A DNA stretch of 64,000 bases from assembly GCF_900110645.1 (NCBI RefSeq), contig NZ_FOFB01000008.1:1-64000 (forward strand). Reading direction: 5' to 3'. The stretch comes from Neolewinella agarilytica (lineage in GTDB: Bacteria; Bacteroidota; Bacteroidia; Chitinophagales; Saprospiraceae). Below the pieces are notes generated by a model. The model did not search any database. It was not told the origin of the DNA and saw only the letters and a program-made list of their open reading frames with translations. This document shows, one piece after another, positions 16,417-25,195 of this stretch (position 1 is the first letter of the stretch; the number at the start of each line of letters is the position of its first letter). The position numbers were made by a program, and so were the translations under genes.

Positions 16417-17646
16417 TCAACGCTGTTTACGCCCCCGCCGCCCATACATCAGCCCCCCCACCCCGATCAAGTAGACAACCGCTAAAGCCTGCGGCCAAAC
16501 GCTATCGGCAACGCCTAGTTTCCCCAACAGCAGATCAAAGTTCTTAGCTGCCAGAAAGCCGGCCACCAGCAAACCTGCCATATTTTGCCAGTGGGCATTG
16601 ATGTTATTTTTCAGCAGCTCCCGATCGTTAGCGAAAACCAACACAATGGCAGCGATGAAAGGAAGCAGAAAACCATTCGCTACCTGTGCGGCGAGAATGA
16701 CACCGATAATATCGAGCTCAAGACAAGCGACCAATAAGCCGACGGCCAGCACCCCGCCCCAGATGATTCGGAAAGGCGTTGAGGTATTCCCCATCTCGCG
16801 GCCCAGCAACTCCCGGCCGGCAAGGCCGGCCGCCAACGGCGCCGTCACCGCGGAGCTAAAGCCGGCGGCAAAAAGCCCGAAGCCCAGCACCCCCTTGCTC
16901 ATTTTACCCAGGCTTGCATCCAGCGTCCGCGCCAGATCCGCAAAAGTGGTGAAGCTACCCGCTACACTTGCCACCAAAACAATACTCATCGTGATGATGG
17001 CCCCTACGATAAAAGAGCCCGCCAGTCCCATCCGCATTTCGTTAAGCTTTTGCCCTTTGCTCAGTCCTGCGGCCAAAAAGAAATTATAGGGCACGATCGT
17101 AGTGCCCACCAAACCAATAATGGTTGCCGTAGCCACTTCTCCCCCGCCGGTCAGTGAGCGGTCACTAAACAGCAAAAAGACCGCGGCGATTACAAAAGCG
17201 ATGCCCATCAATACTACAATGTTTGATAGTGCTTTACCAATTAGTCGGGTGTCTCCCTTCCACAAAATCAAGACCGCCAACAGACCAATTAACAGTACCC
17301 AAAGCCGGTGAACGGGCATCAGTAACTGAGCCCCGCTTAAGGCGCCCAGCAAATTCCCGGCCTGATAAGCCATACAGCCTAACACTACCGCCCCAAAGCA
17401 AGCGTAGGCCAACAACTTTCCTCCTTTTCCCAAAATCCCCCCCAGAGACTGTTCGCTCACCAGGGTTATTCTGGCCACCATCTCCATCAGCAGCAAACCC
17501 GCAACGGCCGCCAACAAAACATAGGGCAGATAATACCAGCCCCCCTGGCTTCCTGCTTTAGCCGCAGTGGTAACGGTGCCCGGACCAATAAAGGCAGCAG
17601 CGATAAGAGACCATACAATCGCACGGGAAAAAGAAGACTTCGACAT
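16417..17646 (-). CDS. Nramp-related transporter with atypical metal site
   Basis: A membrane protein of 409 residues from the ATG at 17646 (a start 60 bp upstream adds an unlikely leader). About 11 hydrophobic segments fit the LeuT-like Nramp/SLC11 fold. In TM1 the canonical DPGN is replaced by GPGTVTTAAKAG, and in TM6 the canonical MPHN by VPYNFF. Both usual metal-coordinating residues (Asp, Met) are therefore missing. Substrate is uncertain: a divalent ion or another solute. It stands alone between heme A synthase and the DUF4175 gene. Confidence 0.82.
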   Translation of the reverse strand: MSKSSFSRAIVWSLIAAAFIGPGTVTTAAKAGSQGGWYYLPYVLLAAVAGLLLMEMVARITLVSEQSLGGILGKGGKLLAYACFGAVVLGCMAYQAGNLLGALSGAQLLMPVHRLWVLLIGLLAVLILWKGDTRLIGKALSNIVVLMGIAFVIAAVFLLFSDRSLTGGGEVATATIIGLVGTTIVPYNFFLAAGLSKGQKLNEMRMGLAGSFIVGAIITMSIVLVASVAGSFTTFADLARTLDASLGKMSKGVLGFGLFAAGFSSAVTAPLAAGLAGRELLGREMGNTSTPFRIIWGGVLAVGLLVACLELDIIGVILAAQVANGFLLPFIAAIVLVFANDRELLKNNINAHWQNMAGLLVAGFLAAKNFDLLLGKLGVADSVWPQALAVVYLIGVGGLMYGRRGRKQR

Positions 17647-17853
17647 TAAGAGAAAAGATTGAACGACGAGATGACAGCAAGTTAGTTTTAATTCGTCGTT
17701 AATCAAGCTCCCCCCGGCTAGCCCTCCCGTTTTACTGTCCTTCTTTTATCCGGCCAGAATAGCAAAAGGCAAAAGAAAAATTCGGTGGAAAAGTACCACC
17801 TGAAATGGCGAACTTTCGCTGCATAAGACCCCGTCTTAACAATAACAAATTTT

Positions 17854-18987
17854 TTAAACCACATTTTCCACCGTTTTATCCACAGCTTTCAACAGGGTGC
17901 CGGGGCGGAACAAATAGTTGAGGTAAACGATGGCTCCAACCAGGGCAATTGCCCCAAACTGATGGGCAACTCCAAGGCCTACCGGCACCTGTCCCTGACT
18001 ACTCATTACCGTTGCTATTCCAAGAATTGCCTGAGTTATCAACAGGATTATCAACAGGGTATTCGCATTCTGCGTATATGCCCCGATTTTCGCCTTTCGC
18101 GTCTGTAATAGATAGGCTATCACCATGATTATCAGTGTATAAGCGGTCATCCGGTGCAAGAACTGGATTAAGGCTGGTTGGAAGAGGCTTTGCTCGTAAT
18201 ACACCAAGTTATCCACAGTCCATGCCGAAGCATCGTGTAAAATAGGCGGCACAAAGTGTCCATTCATATCGGGCCAGGTCGGGTAGGGCAAAGCTGCTTT
18301 CGCTCCACTCATGATTCCGCCCAGTATGAGCTGAAGAAAAAGGACGATATTCAGGGGCCAAAGCCACTTATCCACGGCAGAATGTGGAAAAGCTCTTGTT
18401 TTTGGTTGGATTACTTTTAGGATTGTCCACAAAAGGTAGGAAAAGAGGGAAATCCCCAGGCAGAGGTGAATCGTGAGCTTGTAAGCATTCACCCAGGGAC
18501 GATCAATAAGCCCGCTGGCGACCATGATCCACCCAAAGCTGGCCGCCAGGGCCGCCAGCAGTACCGTAATGCCCAAACGACGCATCAGCGGGCCATCCAG
18601 CCACCCTTTACGCCAAAAGATGGCAAAGCCTACGGCGAAGACCAATCCCATCATACGCGCCCACTGCCGATGGAACCATTCCCAGAAGTAGATAAACTTG
18701 AAATCCTCCATCGTGATGTCCGCAAAGATCTTCTCATACTGAGGGCTGGCCTGGTACTTCTCAAACTCAACCTGCCAATCAGCCGCGTTCAGTGGCGGCA
18801 TGGCACCACTCAGAGGTTCCCACTCCGTAATCGAAAGCCCCGACTCCGTCAGCCGGGTAATGCCACCAATTACGATTTGCCCCACCACCATGATGAGCCC
18901 AACGATGAGCCAGATCTTAACTGCGCGGTGATAGCCTCCGCCGATCAAATTCGGTTGCCCGTCCGTTTTTTTTACACTCGCCTCCAT
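17854..18987 (-). CDS. ctaA: heme A synthase (COX15/CtaA)
   Basis: A 377-residue inner-membrane protein with about eight TM segments that oxidises heme O to heme A for cytochrome c oxidase. The N-terminal IGGITRLTESGLSITEW and WEWFHRQWAR motifs are those of COX15-type synthases. Conserved heme-ligand His residues are visible in WFHRQ, TIHLCLG, FLHRMT and VAHQFG. The rest of the oxidase operon is not nearby. Two perfect TTATCCACA sequences occur inside the gene (17876-17884, 18209-18217), part of a DnaA-box-rich zone that continues upstream. Confidence 0.94.
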   Translation of the reverse strand: MEASVKKTDGQPNLIGGGYHRAVKIWLIVGLIMVVGQIVIGGITRLTESGLSITEWEPLSGAMPPLNAADWQVEFEKYQASPQYEKIFADITMEDFKFIYFWEWFHRQWARMMGLVFAVGFAIFWRKGWLDGPLMRRLGITVLLAALAASFGWIMVASGLIDRPWVNAYKLTIHLCLGISLFSYLLWTILKVIQPKTRAFPHSAVDKWLWPLNIVLFLQLILGGIMSGAKAALPYPTWPDMNGHFVPPILHDASAWTVDNLVYYEQSLFQPALIQFLHRMTAYTLIIMVIAYLLQTRKAKIGAYTQNANTLLIILLITQAILGIATVMSSQGQVPVGLGVAHQFGAIALVGAIVYLNYLFRPGTLLKAVDKTVENVV

Positions 18988-19622
18988 CTCTTAATAGTTA
19001 TTAATACTTTTTCAAAATTTAAATCCTTTTATCGTTATTAGGACTGTGGAAACGGGGAGAACTTCTTGCCTTTTCATTAGGTCTTGCCGTTCTGCCCATT
19101 ATTCCACGTCTTTTCCACGGTGGCCTAACAGTGAAAAGCCTTTATTGATCAGGCTTTGGCAAAATTATCCACAAGAGCGACTATCATTGTCAACAGAATA
19201 ACTTTTTCGCTTCTGAGTGGGGAAATATGACGGCAAACTGTCAGTGGACTGTTAGGCGACAAGGGCAAAAAATGTGGAAATGTGGATAAAGTGGCCGTTT
19301 TGGTGACCATGGGCAAAAGCACTGTTGATAAGTGGGGAGTACTCCACGCTTCTCCACTTTTAGAGCGTGGAAAACGCGATTAGCTAAACAGCTGGTAAAC
19401 AATGCCTTTACGTATACTTAATCTTGGGGCTGTGGAGAACGGTTTTTCGGGTTGGAGCTTCCGTCGGGTAATTAGTACAGCGTATACCGAGGAGCGAAAC
19501 CTCTGAAAACACCTTCGCCATTGCCAGCTATTAAAACCTGCCGCGTTGTGTTATGGATCAAAATAGAATCGCCGCTGTATTATGTTAAGTAGGTTGATTT
19601 GTGCAAAAGTCTTTCATGAGCA
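18988..19622. other. candidate chromosomal replication origin (oriC)
   Basis: A 635-bp stretch without a gene. It begins with an AT-rich block (18990-19041, unwinding-element-like). It then carries many DnaA-box-like sites: perfect TTATCCACA at 19165-19173 (+) and 19281-19289 (-), TTATCAACA at 19323-19331 (-), TTGTCAACA at 19187-19195 (+), and weaker boxes near 19046, 19098, 19273 and 19428. More boxes lie in the flanking ctaA gene. Bacterial origins combine exactly these parts. The nearby parS-like pair and the change in gene orientation at 23.5 kb agree. dnaA itself is not in the window, which is not unusual in Bacteroidota. Confidence 0.65.
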
Positions 19623-20066
19623 CTAGCGGATCCCTTCAATCCTCATGGTCTCTCCTTCCAGCTGCAGCCGGGTGAAATCGCGTAGGTTATCGGTATAGAG
19701 TACTTCTGCCCCGGCTTTAAGGGCGGCTTCATAGTGGAGGGCATCATAAATGACGGAACTCATAAGACCCAACTCACTGCAACGGCTTATGGCTGCCTCA
19801 TAATCGGCTTTAGTCAATTCCACAATAGTCAAAAGATTACCAATACCATTTATGATAGTTTCTGCAGCAGCGGCTGGAGAAAGATGTATGCCAAACTTTG
19901 TGGGCTTGGTAATATTACGGTACAACTCAGCATAAGCATGTGTGGTAGTGGATACTGCAGTACCACTGGAAAGAGCCTTTTGCAAAGTCAACTTAGCTTT
20001 GTCGTGCAGCTCATGTTTAGTGATGAGAGCTGCAAGTAAAACGGAAGTGTCAAAGTAACTAATCAT
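19623..20066 (-). CDS. PIN-domain toxin (VapC-like RNase)
   Basis: A 147-residue PIN domain. Acidic metal-binding residues are visible at Asp6 (SYFDTSVL), Glu47 (AYAELYRNI), Asp108 (SVIYDALHYEA) and Asp126 (YTDNLRDF). VapC toxins cleave RNA with Mg2+ and are held by an overlapping antitoxin. Here the ATG overlaps the stop of the AbrB-type gene by 8 bp (ATGATTAG), the normal arrangement. It lies directly beside the candidate origin. Confidence 0.9.
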   Translation of the reverse strand: MISYFDTSVLLAALITKHELHDKAKLTLQKALSSGTAVSTTTHAYAELYRNITKPTKFGIHLSPAAAAETIINGIGNLLTIVELTKADYEAAISRCSELGLMSSVIYDALHYEAALKAGAEVLYTDNLRDFTRLQLEGETMRIEGIR

Positions 20067-20343
20067 CTAAGCCAAGGAGTTTTCTACCACGCTCTTCATG
20101 GCCTTCATTGATGAAGTTTTTAATGTCAAAATAGACCTTCTCTTCCTCCTGGTACATAATAACGGGCCAACCCCATTCCGTATATTCTACATAAGGCTGT
20201 ACTGCGGGGAACTGCTTGAGAATGATAGAATTGGAGAAAATATCGAACTCAAGTTCGAATTCTGTTCCATTATCTATTCCTGCCTCATCACGCAGTTTTT
20301 TAGGAATCAAGACCCGACCAAATTTGTCAATTGTAGCCCTCAT
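20059..20343 (-). CDS. AbrB/SpoVT-type antitoxin of the PIN toxin
   Basis: A 94-residue protein from the ATG at 20343. The N-terminal MRATIDKFGRVLIPKKLRDE is a swapped-hairpin AbrB/MazE DNA-binding domain; the C-terminal half is the toxin-binding part. It would neutralise the PIN protein and repress the pair. Upstream TTGGCAA motifs (20356-20361, 20375-20381, 20388-20394) are possible operator half-sites. An upstream ATG at 20394 would read through the neighbouring terminator, so it is rejected. Confidence 0.88.
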   Translation of the reverse strand: MRATIDKFGRVLIPKKLRDEAGIDNGTEFELEFDIFSNSIILKQFPAVQPYVEYTEWGWPVIMYQEEEKVYFDIKNFINEGHEERGRKLLGLDD

Positions 20344-20354
20344 TACACTAGTAA

Positions 20355-20394
20355 TTTGGCAACTAAACACTTTTTTGGCAAAAAAAGTTGGCAA
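20355..20394. promoter_or_regulatory. possible operator of the PIN/AbrB pair (TTGGCAA repeats)
   Basis: TTGGCAA occurs three times in 40 bp upstream of the antitoxin start (TTTGGCAAC, TTTGGCAAA, GTTGGCAAG). AbrB-type antitoxins usually bind such repeated half-sites in their own promoter. The last copy is also the distal arm of the T9SS gene terminator. Confidence 0.4.
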
Positions 20395-20414
20395 GAATCA
20401 TCATTATTGCCAAC
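20380..20414 (-). terminator. intrinsic terminator of the T9SS surface-protein gene
   Basis: On the minus strand GTTGGCAA and TTGCCAAC form an 8-bp stem with a 12-nt loop (20387-20414), followed by seven T residues. It begins directly at the stop codon at 20415 and separates this gene from the downstream toxin-antitoxin pair. Confidence 0.8.
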
Positions 20415-23400
20415 TCACCGCAAAACCGTCACGTCCCCCGAAAACTCCAGCACGGAACCATTAATATAGCGCACGGAAGTGTAGTAAACGAAAACGGCGG
20501 GGTTGACGGGCTTGCCGTCTACCTTTCCGTCCCAGCCGAGGCTGGGCTCATTGGGCAGAAAGTCGTTGCGTTCGAAAACGAGGCCGCCCCAACGGTCATA
20601 GATACGCAGAGAGTTGATTTGATCCACCGCCCGGCCGCCGAATACGGTGAAGCCGTCGTTGGCACCGTCTCCGTTCGGGCTGAAGACGTTGGGAATGTAG
20701 AGCGGTTTGTCTTCGATCACTTTCACGGCGACCATCGCGGTATCCTGGCAACCCGCAGGGTTGGTGCCAATGACCGTATATATGGTAGTGGCAACGGGGG
20801 CGGCGCGGACGCGGGTGCAGAGTGCGTCCAGACACAGCAGTGAATCCGGGCCCCAAACATAGCTCACCGGCGTATAGTTACTGACCGCCCGGAGGATGGT
20901 GTCAAAGCCCAGGGTAATGGTTCGCTCCGGACCGGGATCAATGATGAATTCCCGGGGCTCGGTCAGGGTACCATCAAGGGAGTCAATGCAGCCATTAGCG
21001 TCCTGCACGTAGAGGCGGTAATCTCCCGCCAGCAAATTTTCCAGCAAGGGGCCTGTCTGGAAGGTCTGCCCGTCAGCACTGTACCCATAGTCCGGCGTAC
21101 CGCCGGTAGCGGAGAGCAGGAAGGAGCCCGTAGGCTCACTATTACAGGTCAGGTTGTTGGTCTGCTCCAGCACGGGAAAAATCTCGTTGGGCTCCGTCAG
21201 GGTTTCGGTCAGTGTTCTTACGCAACCGTTTTGGTCGGTGAGGCTGATGGTATAAGTGCCGGGGACGAGGTCCGTCCGGACAGAATCCGTCGTGCTGCCA
21301 TCTGACCAGCGGTAACTGTAGCCCGGCCGACCGCCGCCGGATAGCACGGTGATGCGTCCGTCGTCCGTACCAAAACAGGTGCTGCCTTCGGCATCTCCCA
21401 CCAGGGTAATGGCCGGTGGCTCCGTAATGATGATCTCGAATTCTCCGCGGCAGCCCGTCGCGTCGAGCGCCGTAACCGGGTAAGTGCCAGCCGCCAGCCC
21501 GCTGCGAACATTACTGGGCTGGAACCCGTCGCCAAAATCAAACTGGTAGGCGGGCTGGCCGTTGGCCAGCTGGATCTCAATCCGGCCCGTAGCTTCGCCA
21601 GCGCAGACCGGCTCAGTAAACACCGGTACCCCCTGCACCAGGCCGAGTTCAAGCTCGTTCACCTCAATGTCTTGCTCAACGGGGCAGCCATTGGCATCCT
21701 GAACCCGGACGTTTACGGTACCGACGGACAGGTCAGTCAGCTGGTTGTTGGCGCTGAAGGGGCTATTGTTTAAGCTGTATTCGTAAGGTCCTTGTCCGCC
21801 GCTCAGGACGGTAAATTCCAGTGCCCCGTTCGTGCCACCGGCGCAGTCGGGCATGGTGATCAAGGTATCAAAAGTGAAAACCGGCGGACCACCGACGCTG
21901 AAGGAAAAAGCCTCTTCGCAGCCGGAAGCATCGCTCACGGTGACGGTGTAATCTCCCTGGGCCAGGTTGTCCAGGTCTTCGCTCATTTCGCCGTTATCCC
22001 AATTAAAGGAAAGTGTTGTTGGTGAAAAGCTACTGCTGGCTGTCAGGTTGATGGAACCGGTGATGTCGTTAGGGCAGAGTACATCCGTAGTCATCGCCGT
22101 ACCCGTAAACTGACCGTCACAGCAGATGACATTTACTTCCTGCTGGTTGAGAATCTCGCGGCATTCGCGGGAGGTCTCGATGATGAGCGAAACTTCAGGA
22201 CTACCCGGCACGCCGAAGACGACGGAGTGTGGGCCCGGGCCGCTGGCCGTCTGGGGCGTGGCCGTTGGGCCAAAGTCCCACTCCCGGGAGACGATCATGT
22301 CCAGCGAAGTAGACTGATCTTCAAAAGTAAGCGCATCGCCCACGCAGACTTCGCTGCTGCTGAAGGTGAAGGCGGGCTCCGGGCCAACGAAGGTTCCGGT
22401 GCCTTCAAACTCGATCGAGAAACCGTCTCCGGAAGCAGAGAAGTTGAAAATTACCACAGCGTAGCTTCTCCCGGATATCATATTGATCGCCGACGCAAAA
22501 TTATTGTTTCCGGTTTGGCAACCGCAGCTTTCAGAGACGTCCGGATCGGTAAGGCTCAGCCCCGTTGGCCCCAGGCAGGGAAGGTTTGCTGAATCCGGAT
22601 TGCCTCTGGTTTCGCCTGAATACATACAACGTAAAGTTTGCCGGGAGCCACAGTCGTCTAGCCCATTGGTAAGTTCATATACCGCAAAGTCAATGTCTTC
22701 GTTTACTGCCGGGCCAAGTGGGGTAATGGTAAAACCAAGAGTACCGGATTGGTCACAGGTCCATTTATACCAGGAAGAGTTATCTTCTGTCGGAAGGCAA
22801 TCATTATCCACACAGCCTTGTGCCTGTAGGTCTTCACGAATAAGACCATTCCCCGAGAGAGACTGTACGCTAAAGGGAGATTTATCACAAAGAACTACGC
22901 CGGTGGAACAATCCGCGTTTGGTTCGGGAACGGCATCAAACTGATTGACACAGAGCTCGAAAGTACCGTCATTACCATTGCGTGCACCAACAAGAATAAG
23001 ATAGGTTTCGCCTACCACAAGGTCCGTGAGGATAGCATTTACGCCATGGACGTTTTCAAAGGGAGATTTACACACCAGAGCATCCGCATCGGTTAGGGAG
23101 CCGCAACCATTTTCATAAACGGTCATTTGTGGTTCCCGAAGAGTCCCGCGCTGGTTGCCGGGTATGATACCGTCAACGGTAACCGTAGCAGAATTACGCA
23201 AGGCAACGAAGGAGTACCATACATCCCGCATTTGATCAGGCTCACTGATACAGACGTCGTATCCATTTTGATCAAAAGACGCGCTGGCCCCTACTGTAGA
23301 AAAAGCCCCGTTTCCGGAGCAGAAATCCAGTACTTCAGGAAGAACGATGGCATCAATACATTCATCGTTCGCCTGCTGGGCAAAGGAAACGAAAGAGCAA

Positions 23401-23438
23401 AGGCTAAAAAAAGCAATAAAAAAGTAACGTGATTTCAT
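20415..23438 (-). CDS. large T9SS type-B sorted surface protein with SprB-like repeats
   Basis: A protein of about 1007 residues from the ATG at 23438. The signal peptide is MKSRYFFIAFFSLCSFVSFA. The N-terminal half contains pre-peptidase-like beta domains and a PKD-like segment. The middle carries several SprB-type repeats of the pattern Y-x-V-x-V-x-D-x-x-G-C (for example YTVTVSDASGCEEAF). The C-terminus (IPNVFSPNGDGANDGF to the end) is the gliding-motility-associated type-B sorting domain, which directs export by the type IX system. It is probably an adhesin or surface filament. It ends in an intrinsic terminator. Confidence 0.9.
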   Translation of the reverse strand: MKSRYFFIAFFSLCSFVSFAQQANDECIDAIVLPEVLDFCSGNGAFSTVGASASFDQNGYDVCISEPDQMRDVWYSFVALRNSATVTVDGIIPGNQRGTLREPQMTVYENGCGSLTDADALVCKSPFENVHGVNAILTDLVVGETYLILVGARNGNDGTFELCVNQFDAVPEPNADCSTGVVLCDKSPFSVQSLSGNGLIREDLQAQGCVDNDCLPTEDNSSWYKWTCDQSGTLGFTITPLGPAVNEDIDFAVYELTNGLDDCGSRQTLRCMYSGETRGNPDSANLPCLGPTGLSLTDPDVSESCGCQTGNNNFASAINMISGRSYAVVIFNFSASGDGFSIEFEGTGTFVGPEPAFTFSSSEVCVGDALTFEDQSTSLDMIVSREWDFGPTATPQTASGPGPHSVVFGVPGSPEVSLIIETSRECREILNQQEVNVICCDGQFTGTAMTTDVLCPNDITGSINLTASSSFSPTTLSFNWDNGEMSEDLDNLAQGDYTVTVSDASGCEEAFSFSVGGPPVFTFDTLITMPDCAGGTNGALEFTVLSGGQGPYEYSLNNSPFSANNQLTDLSVGTVNVRVQDANGCPVEQDIEVNELELGLVQGVPVFTEPVCAGEATGRIEIQLANGQPAYQFDFGDGFQPSNVRSGLAAGTYPVTALDATGCRGEFEIIITEPPAITLVGDAEGSTCFGTDDGRITVLSGGGRPGYSYRWSDGSTTDSVRTDLVPGTYTISLTDQNGCVRTLTETLTEPNEIFPVLEQTNNLTCNSEPTGSFLLSATGGTPDYGYSADGQTFQTGPLLENLLAGDYRLYVQDANGCIDSLDGTLTEPREFIIDPGPERTITLGFDTILRAVSNYTPVSYVWGPDSLLCLDALCTRVRAAPVATTIYTVIGTNPAGCQDTAMVAVKVIEDKPLYIPNVFSPNGDGANDGFTVFGGRAVDQINSLRIYDRWGGLVFERNDFLPNEPSLGWDGKVDGKPVNPAVFVYYTSVRYINGSVLEFSGDVTVLR

Positions 23439-23626
23439 CGGAATGGAGAATACGTGAGAACGAGAAAGGACTGACAAGTTAAGAGACTTGCCTAAGGATA
23501 ACATCTTTTCAGACGTCTGAGGTACGTCATTTAGTTGGTAAATAGCGGACTAAATACACGGTTTACGGGTTTGATAACATTTTCCAGTCTCTCCATCTTC
23601 CTTGCAGGCTGCGTACCTTGGCTCTC

Positions 23627-24349
23627 GTGAAAAAGTGGATCCCCAACTCAATTACGCTGCTCAACCTCTTCTGCGGTTGTGCGGCCATCATTAATATTCT
23701 GGACCATCAGTTCGTTCCGGCCTTTTGGTTCTTGTTCGCTGCTGGCTGGTTTGATTTTGGTGACGGGCTGGCGGCCCGTCTGCTCAACGTTAGCTCTGAG
23801 CATGGTAAAGAGCTGGATAGCCTGGCGGATATGGTCTCCTTCGGGGCGGTGCCGGGGGTAATTTATTATACGCTGCTCTTCATCGGTCAATCCTCTGCAC
23901 CTGCGTCCGCGCCTTCCGTCACCTGGTCCTGGTATGCCGCCCCGGGCTTGCTGGTGGTTCTTTTTTCCGCCCTGCGACTGGCTAAGTTTAACCTCGACAC
24001 CCGGCAAACAGAAAATTTTATGGGGGTCGCTACGCCAACGAGCACTGTTTTTGCGGTAGGCCTTATGCTCATTTATGCCCTTGATCCCTTCGGTTGGTCA
24101 GCCTATGCACTCAGCCCCTGGGTGCTCTACCCCGCTATTGTGGCCTTCAGTTACCTGCTGATCAGTGAGCATCCCATGTTTTCTTTCAAGATCAAAGGCG
24201 CGAAGTGGGTTGGCAACGAGACGCGAATTATCTTTGCGGTTCTTGCCATCGCCCTGCTCATCGGGCTGCGGACGGCGGCTTTTCCTTTCATCGTCGGCGT
24301 CTATCTGATCATTAACCTCATCTCGCCGCCGCAATCTTCTCCTACATGA
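23627..24349 (+). CDS. pssA: CDP-diacylglycerol-serine O-phosphatidyltransferase
   Basis: A membrane enzyme of 240 residues making phosphatidylserine, the precursor of phosphatidylethanolamine. The CDP-alcohol phosphatidyltransferase motif is complete: DFGDGLAAR, then G and the last two Asp in HGKELDSLAD. The start chosen is GTG at 23627 (V-K-K-W-I-P-N), matching the usual MKKxIPN; a TTG three codons earlier is the alternative. A copy of the interspersed repeat (23896-23913) is read in frame as SAPASAPS in a loop between TM segments. The stop overlaps the purS start (ATGA). Confidence 0.93.
   Translation: MKKWIPNSITLLNLFCGCAAIINILDHQFVPAFWFLFAAGWFDFGDGLAARLLNVSSEHGKELDSLADMVSFGAVPGVIYYTLLFIGQSSAPASAPSVTWSWYAAPGLLVVLFSALRLAKFNLDTRQTENFMGVATPTSTVFAVGLMLIYALDPFGWSAYALSPWVLYPAIVAFSYLLISEHPMFSFKIKGAKWVGNETRIIFAVLAIALLIGLRTAAFPFIVGVYLIINLISPPQSSPT
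23896..23913 (+). repeat. interspersed repeat inside pssA
   Basis: TGCACCTGCGTCCGCGCC, 18 of 19 consensus positions, lies inside the coding region and is translated as APASAP. It occupies a region between two hydrophobic segments, so the insertion is probably tolerated in a loop. Confidence 0.85.
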
Positions 24350-24600
24350 AGTTTCTCGCCCACATCAACGTTATGCCCAAGGCCGAACTACTCGACCCTC
24401 AGGGTAAAGTGGTCGTCAAAAACCTGCCCAACATCGGTATCGATGGCGTCGATGATGTTCGCATCGGTAAGCACGTCACCATCAGCCTCTTTGCCAAGAA
24501 CCCGAAGGAGGCCAATAAAAAAGTAGAGGCTGCCTGCAAGAAGTTGCTCGCCAACGTAATTATGGAGAGCTACGACTTCGTGATTGAAGAAGTAGAGTAA
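24346..24600 (+). CDS. purS: phosphoribosylformylglycinamidine synthase subunit PurS
   Basis: An 84-residue protein (MKFLAHINVMPKAELLDPQG...GVDDVRIGKH) with the PurS fold. It bridges the PurL and PurQ subunits that make formylglycinamidine ribonucleotide in purine synthesis. It overlaps the end of pssA by 4 bp, so translation is likely coupled. purL and purQ are not in the window. Confidence 0.93.
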   Translation: MKFLAHINVMPKAELLDPQGKVVVKNLPNIGIDGVDDVRIGKHVTISLFAKNPKEANKKVEAACKKLLANVIMESYDFVIEEVE

Positions 24601-24624
24601 AACGGTGCTTGTCGGCAAGCTTAG

Positions 24625-24677
24625 GCGCAGCCAACGAAGTTGGCGTTTATGCTGAGCCAAGCCGAAGTACGGGTGCA
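24625..24677. repeat. dispersed 53-bp intergenic repeat, copy 1
   Basis: The segment beginning GCGCAGCCAACGAAGTTGGC and ending CCGAAGTACGGGTGCA aligns without gaps to 55195-55247, with about 42 of 53 positions identical. It lies 25 bp after purS. It includes an AACgAAGTT near-palindrome. No gene was seen between 24600 and 24770. Confidence 0.7.
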
Positions 24678-24769
24678 AAAAAGGTTGATGTAGCAGGGTG
24701 CTCGTGATAAAGTGGATTGATGGAAAAGACGTCTGAAAACCCTCCTCCGTTTTCGCGTGTTTCCATGGT

Positions 24770-25180
24770 ATGAAATCTGCTGAAAACTACAATTCTCTTA
24801 CACCCGAAGAAGAGCGCATCCTGGTGCACAAGGGCACCGAAATGCCCTTTACCGGCGAGTATAATAATTTTAAGCTCGACGGCGTCTTCGTCTGCCGCCG
24901 TTGCGAAGCACCTCTCTATGACAGCAAAGACAAGTTCAGCAGCGGCTGCGGCTGGCCCAGCTTTGACGATGAGGTGCCGGGCGCGATTGAAAAAATCCGC
25001 GATGCTGACGGCCGGCGGATAGAAATTCTCTGCAACAACTGTGGTGGCCATTTAGGGCACGTGTTCGAAGGCGAACGTTTTACGCCCAAGAATACCCGTC
25101 ACTGCGTCAACAGTCTTTCGCTCAAATTTATCGGGCGGGAGAAGTACGAGGCCAAAAAGGCAGCGGAAAACGCTGACTGA
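24770..25180 (+). CDS. msrB: peptide-methionine (R)-S-oxide reductase MsrB
   Basis: A 136-residue enzyme reducing methionine-R-sulfoxide in proteins. Two zinc CxxC pairs (Cys42/45, Cys88/91) and the catalytic Cys112 in RHCVNS are present, with GCGWPSF at 59-65. The reading frame continues past its TGA stop straight into an MsrA domain in the same frame, so the gene looks like the first half of the fused B/A reductase common in Bacteroidota, divided by one stop codon. Confidence 0.93.
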   Translation: MKSAENYNSLTPEEERILVHKGTEMPFTGEYNNFKLDGVFVCRRCEAPLYDSKDKFSSGCGWPSFDDEVPGAIEKIRDADGRRIEILCNNCGGHLGHVFEGERFTPKNTRHCVNSLSLKFIGREKYEAKKAAENAD

Positions 25181-25195
25181 AGGGCAAGGCTCTAT

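Noticed and set aside
25178-25180. selenocysteine codon joining msrB and msrA
   Set aside because: The TGA lies in a linker, not at a catalytic Cys, and no SECIS-like hairpin or Sec genes are seen.
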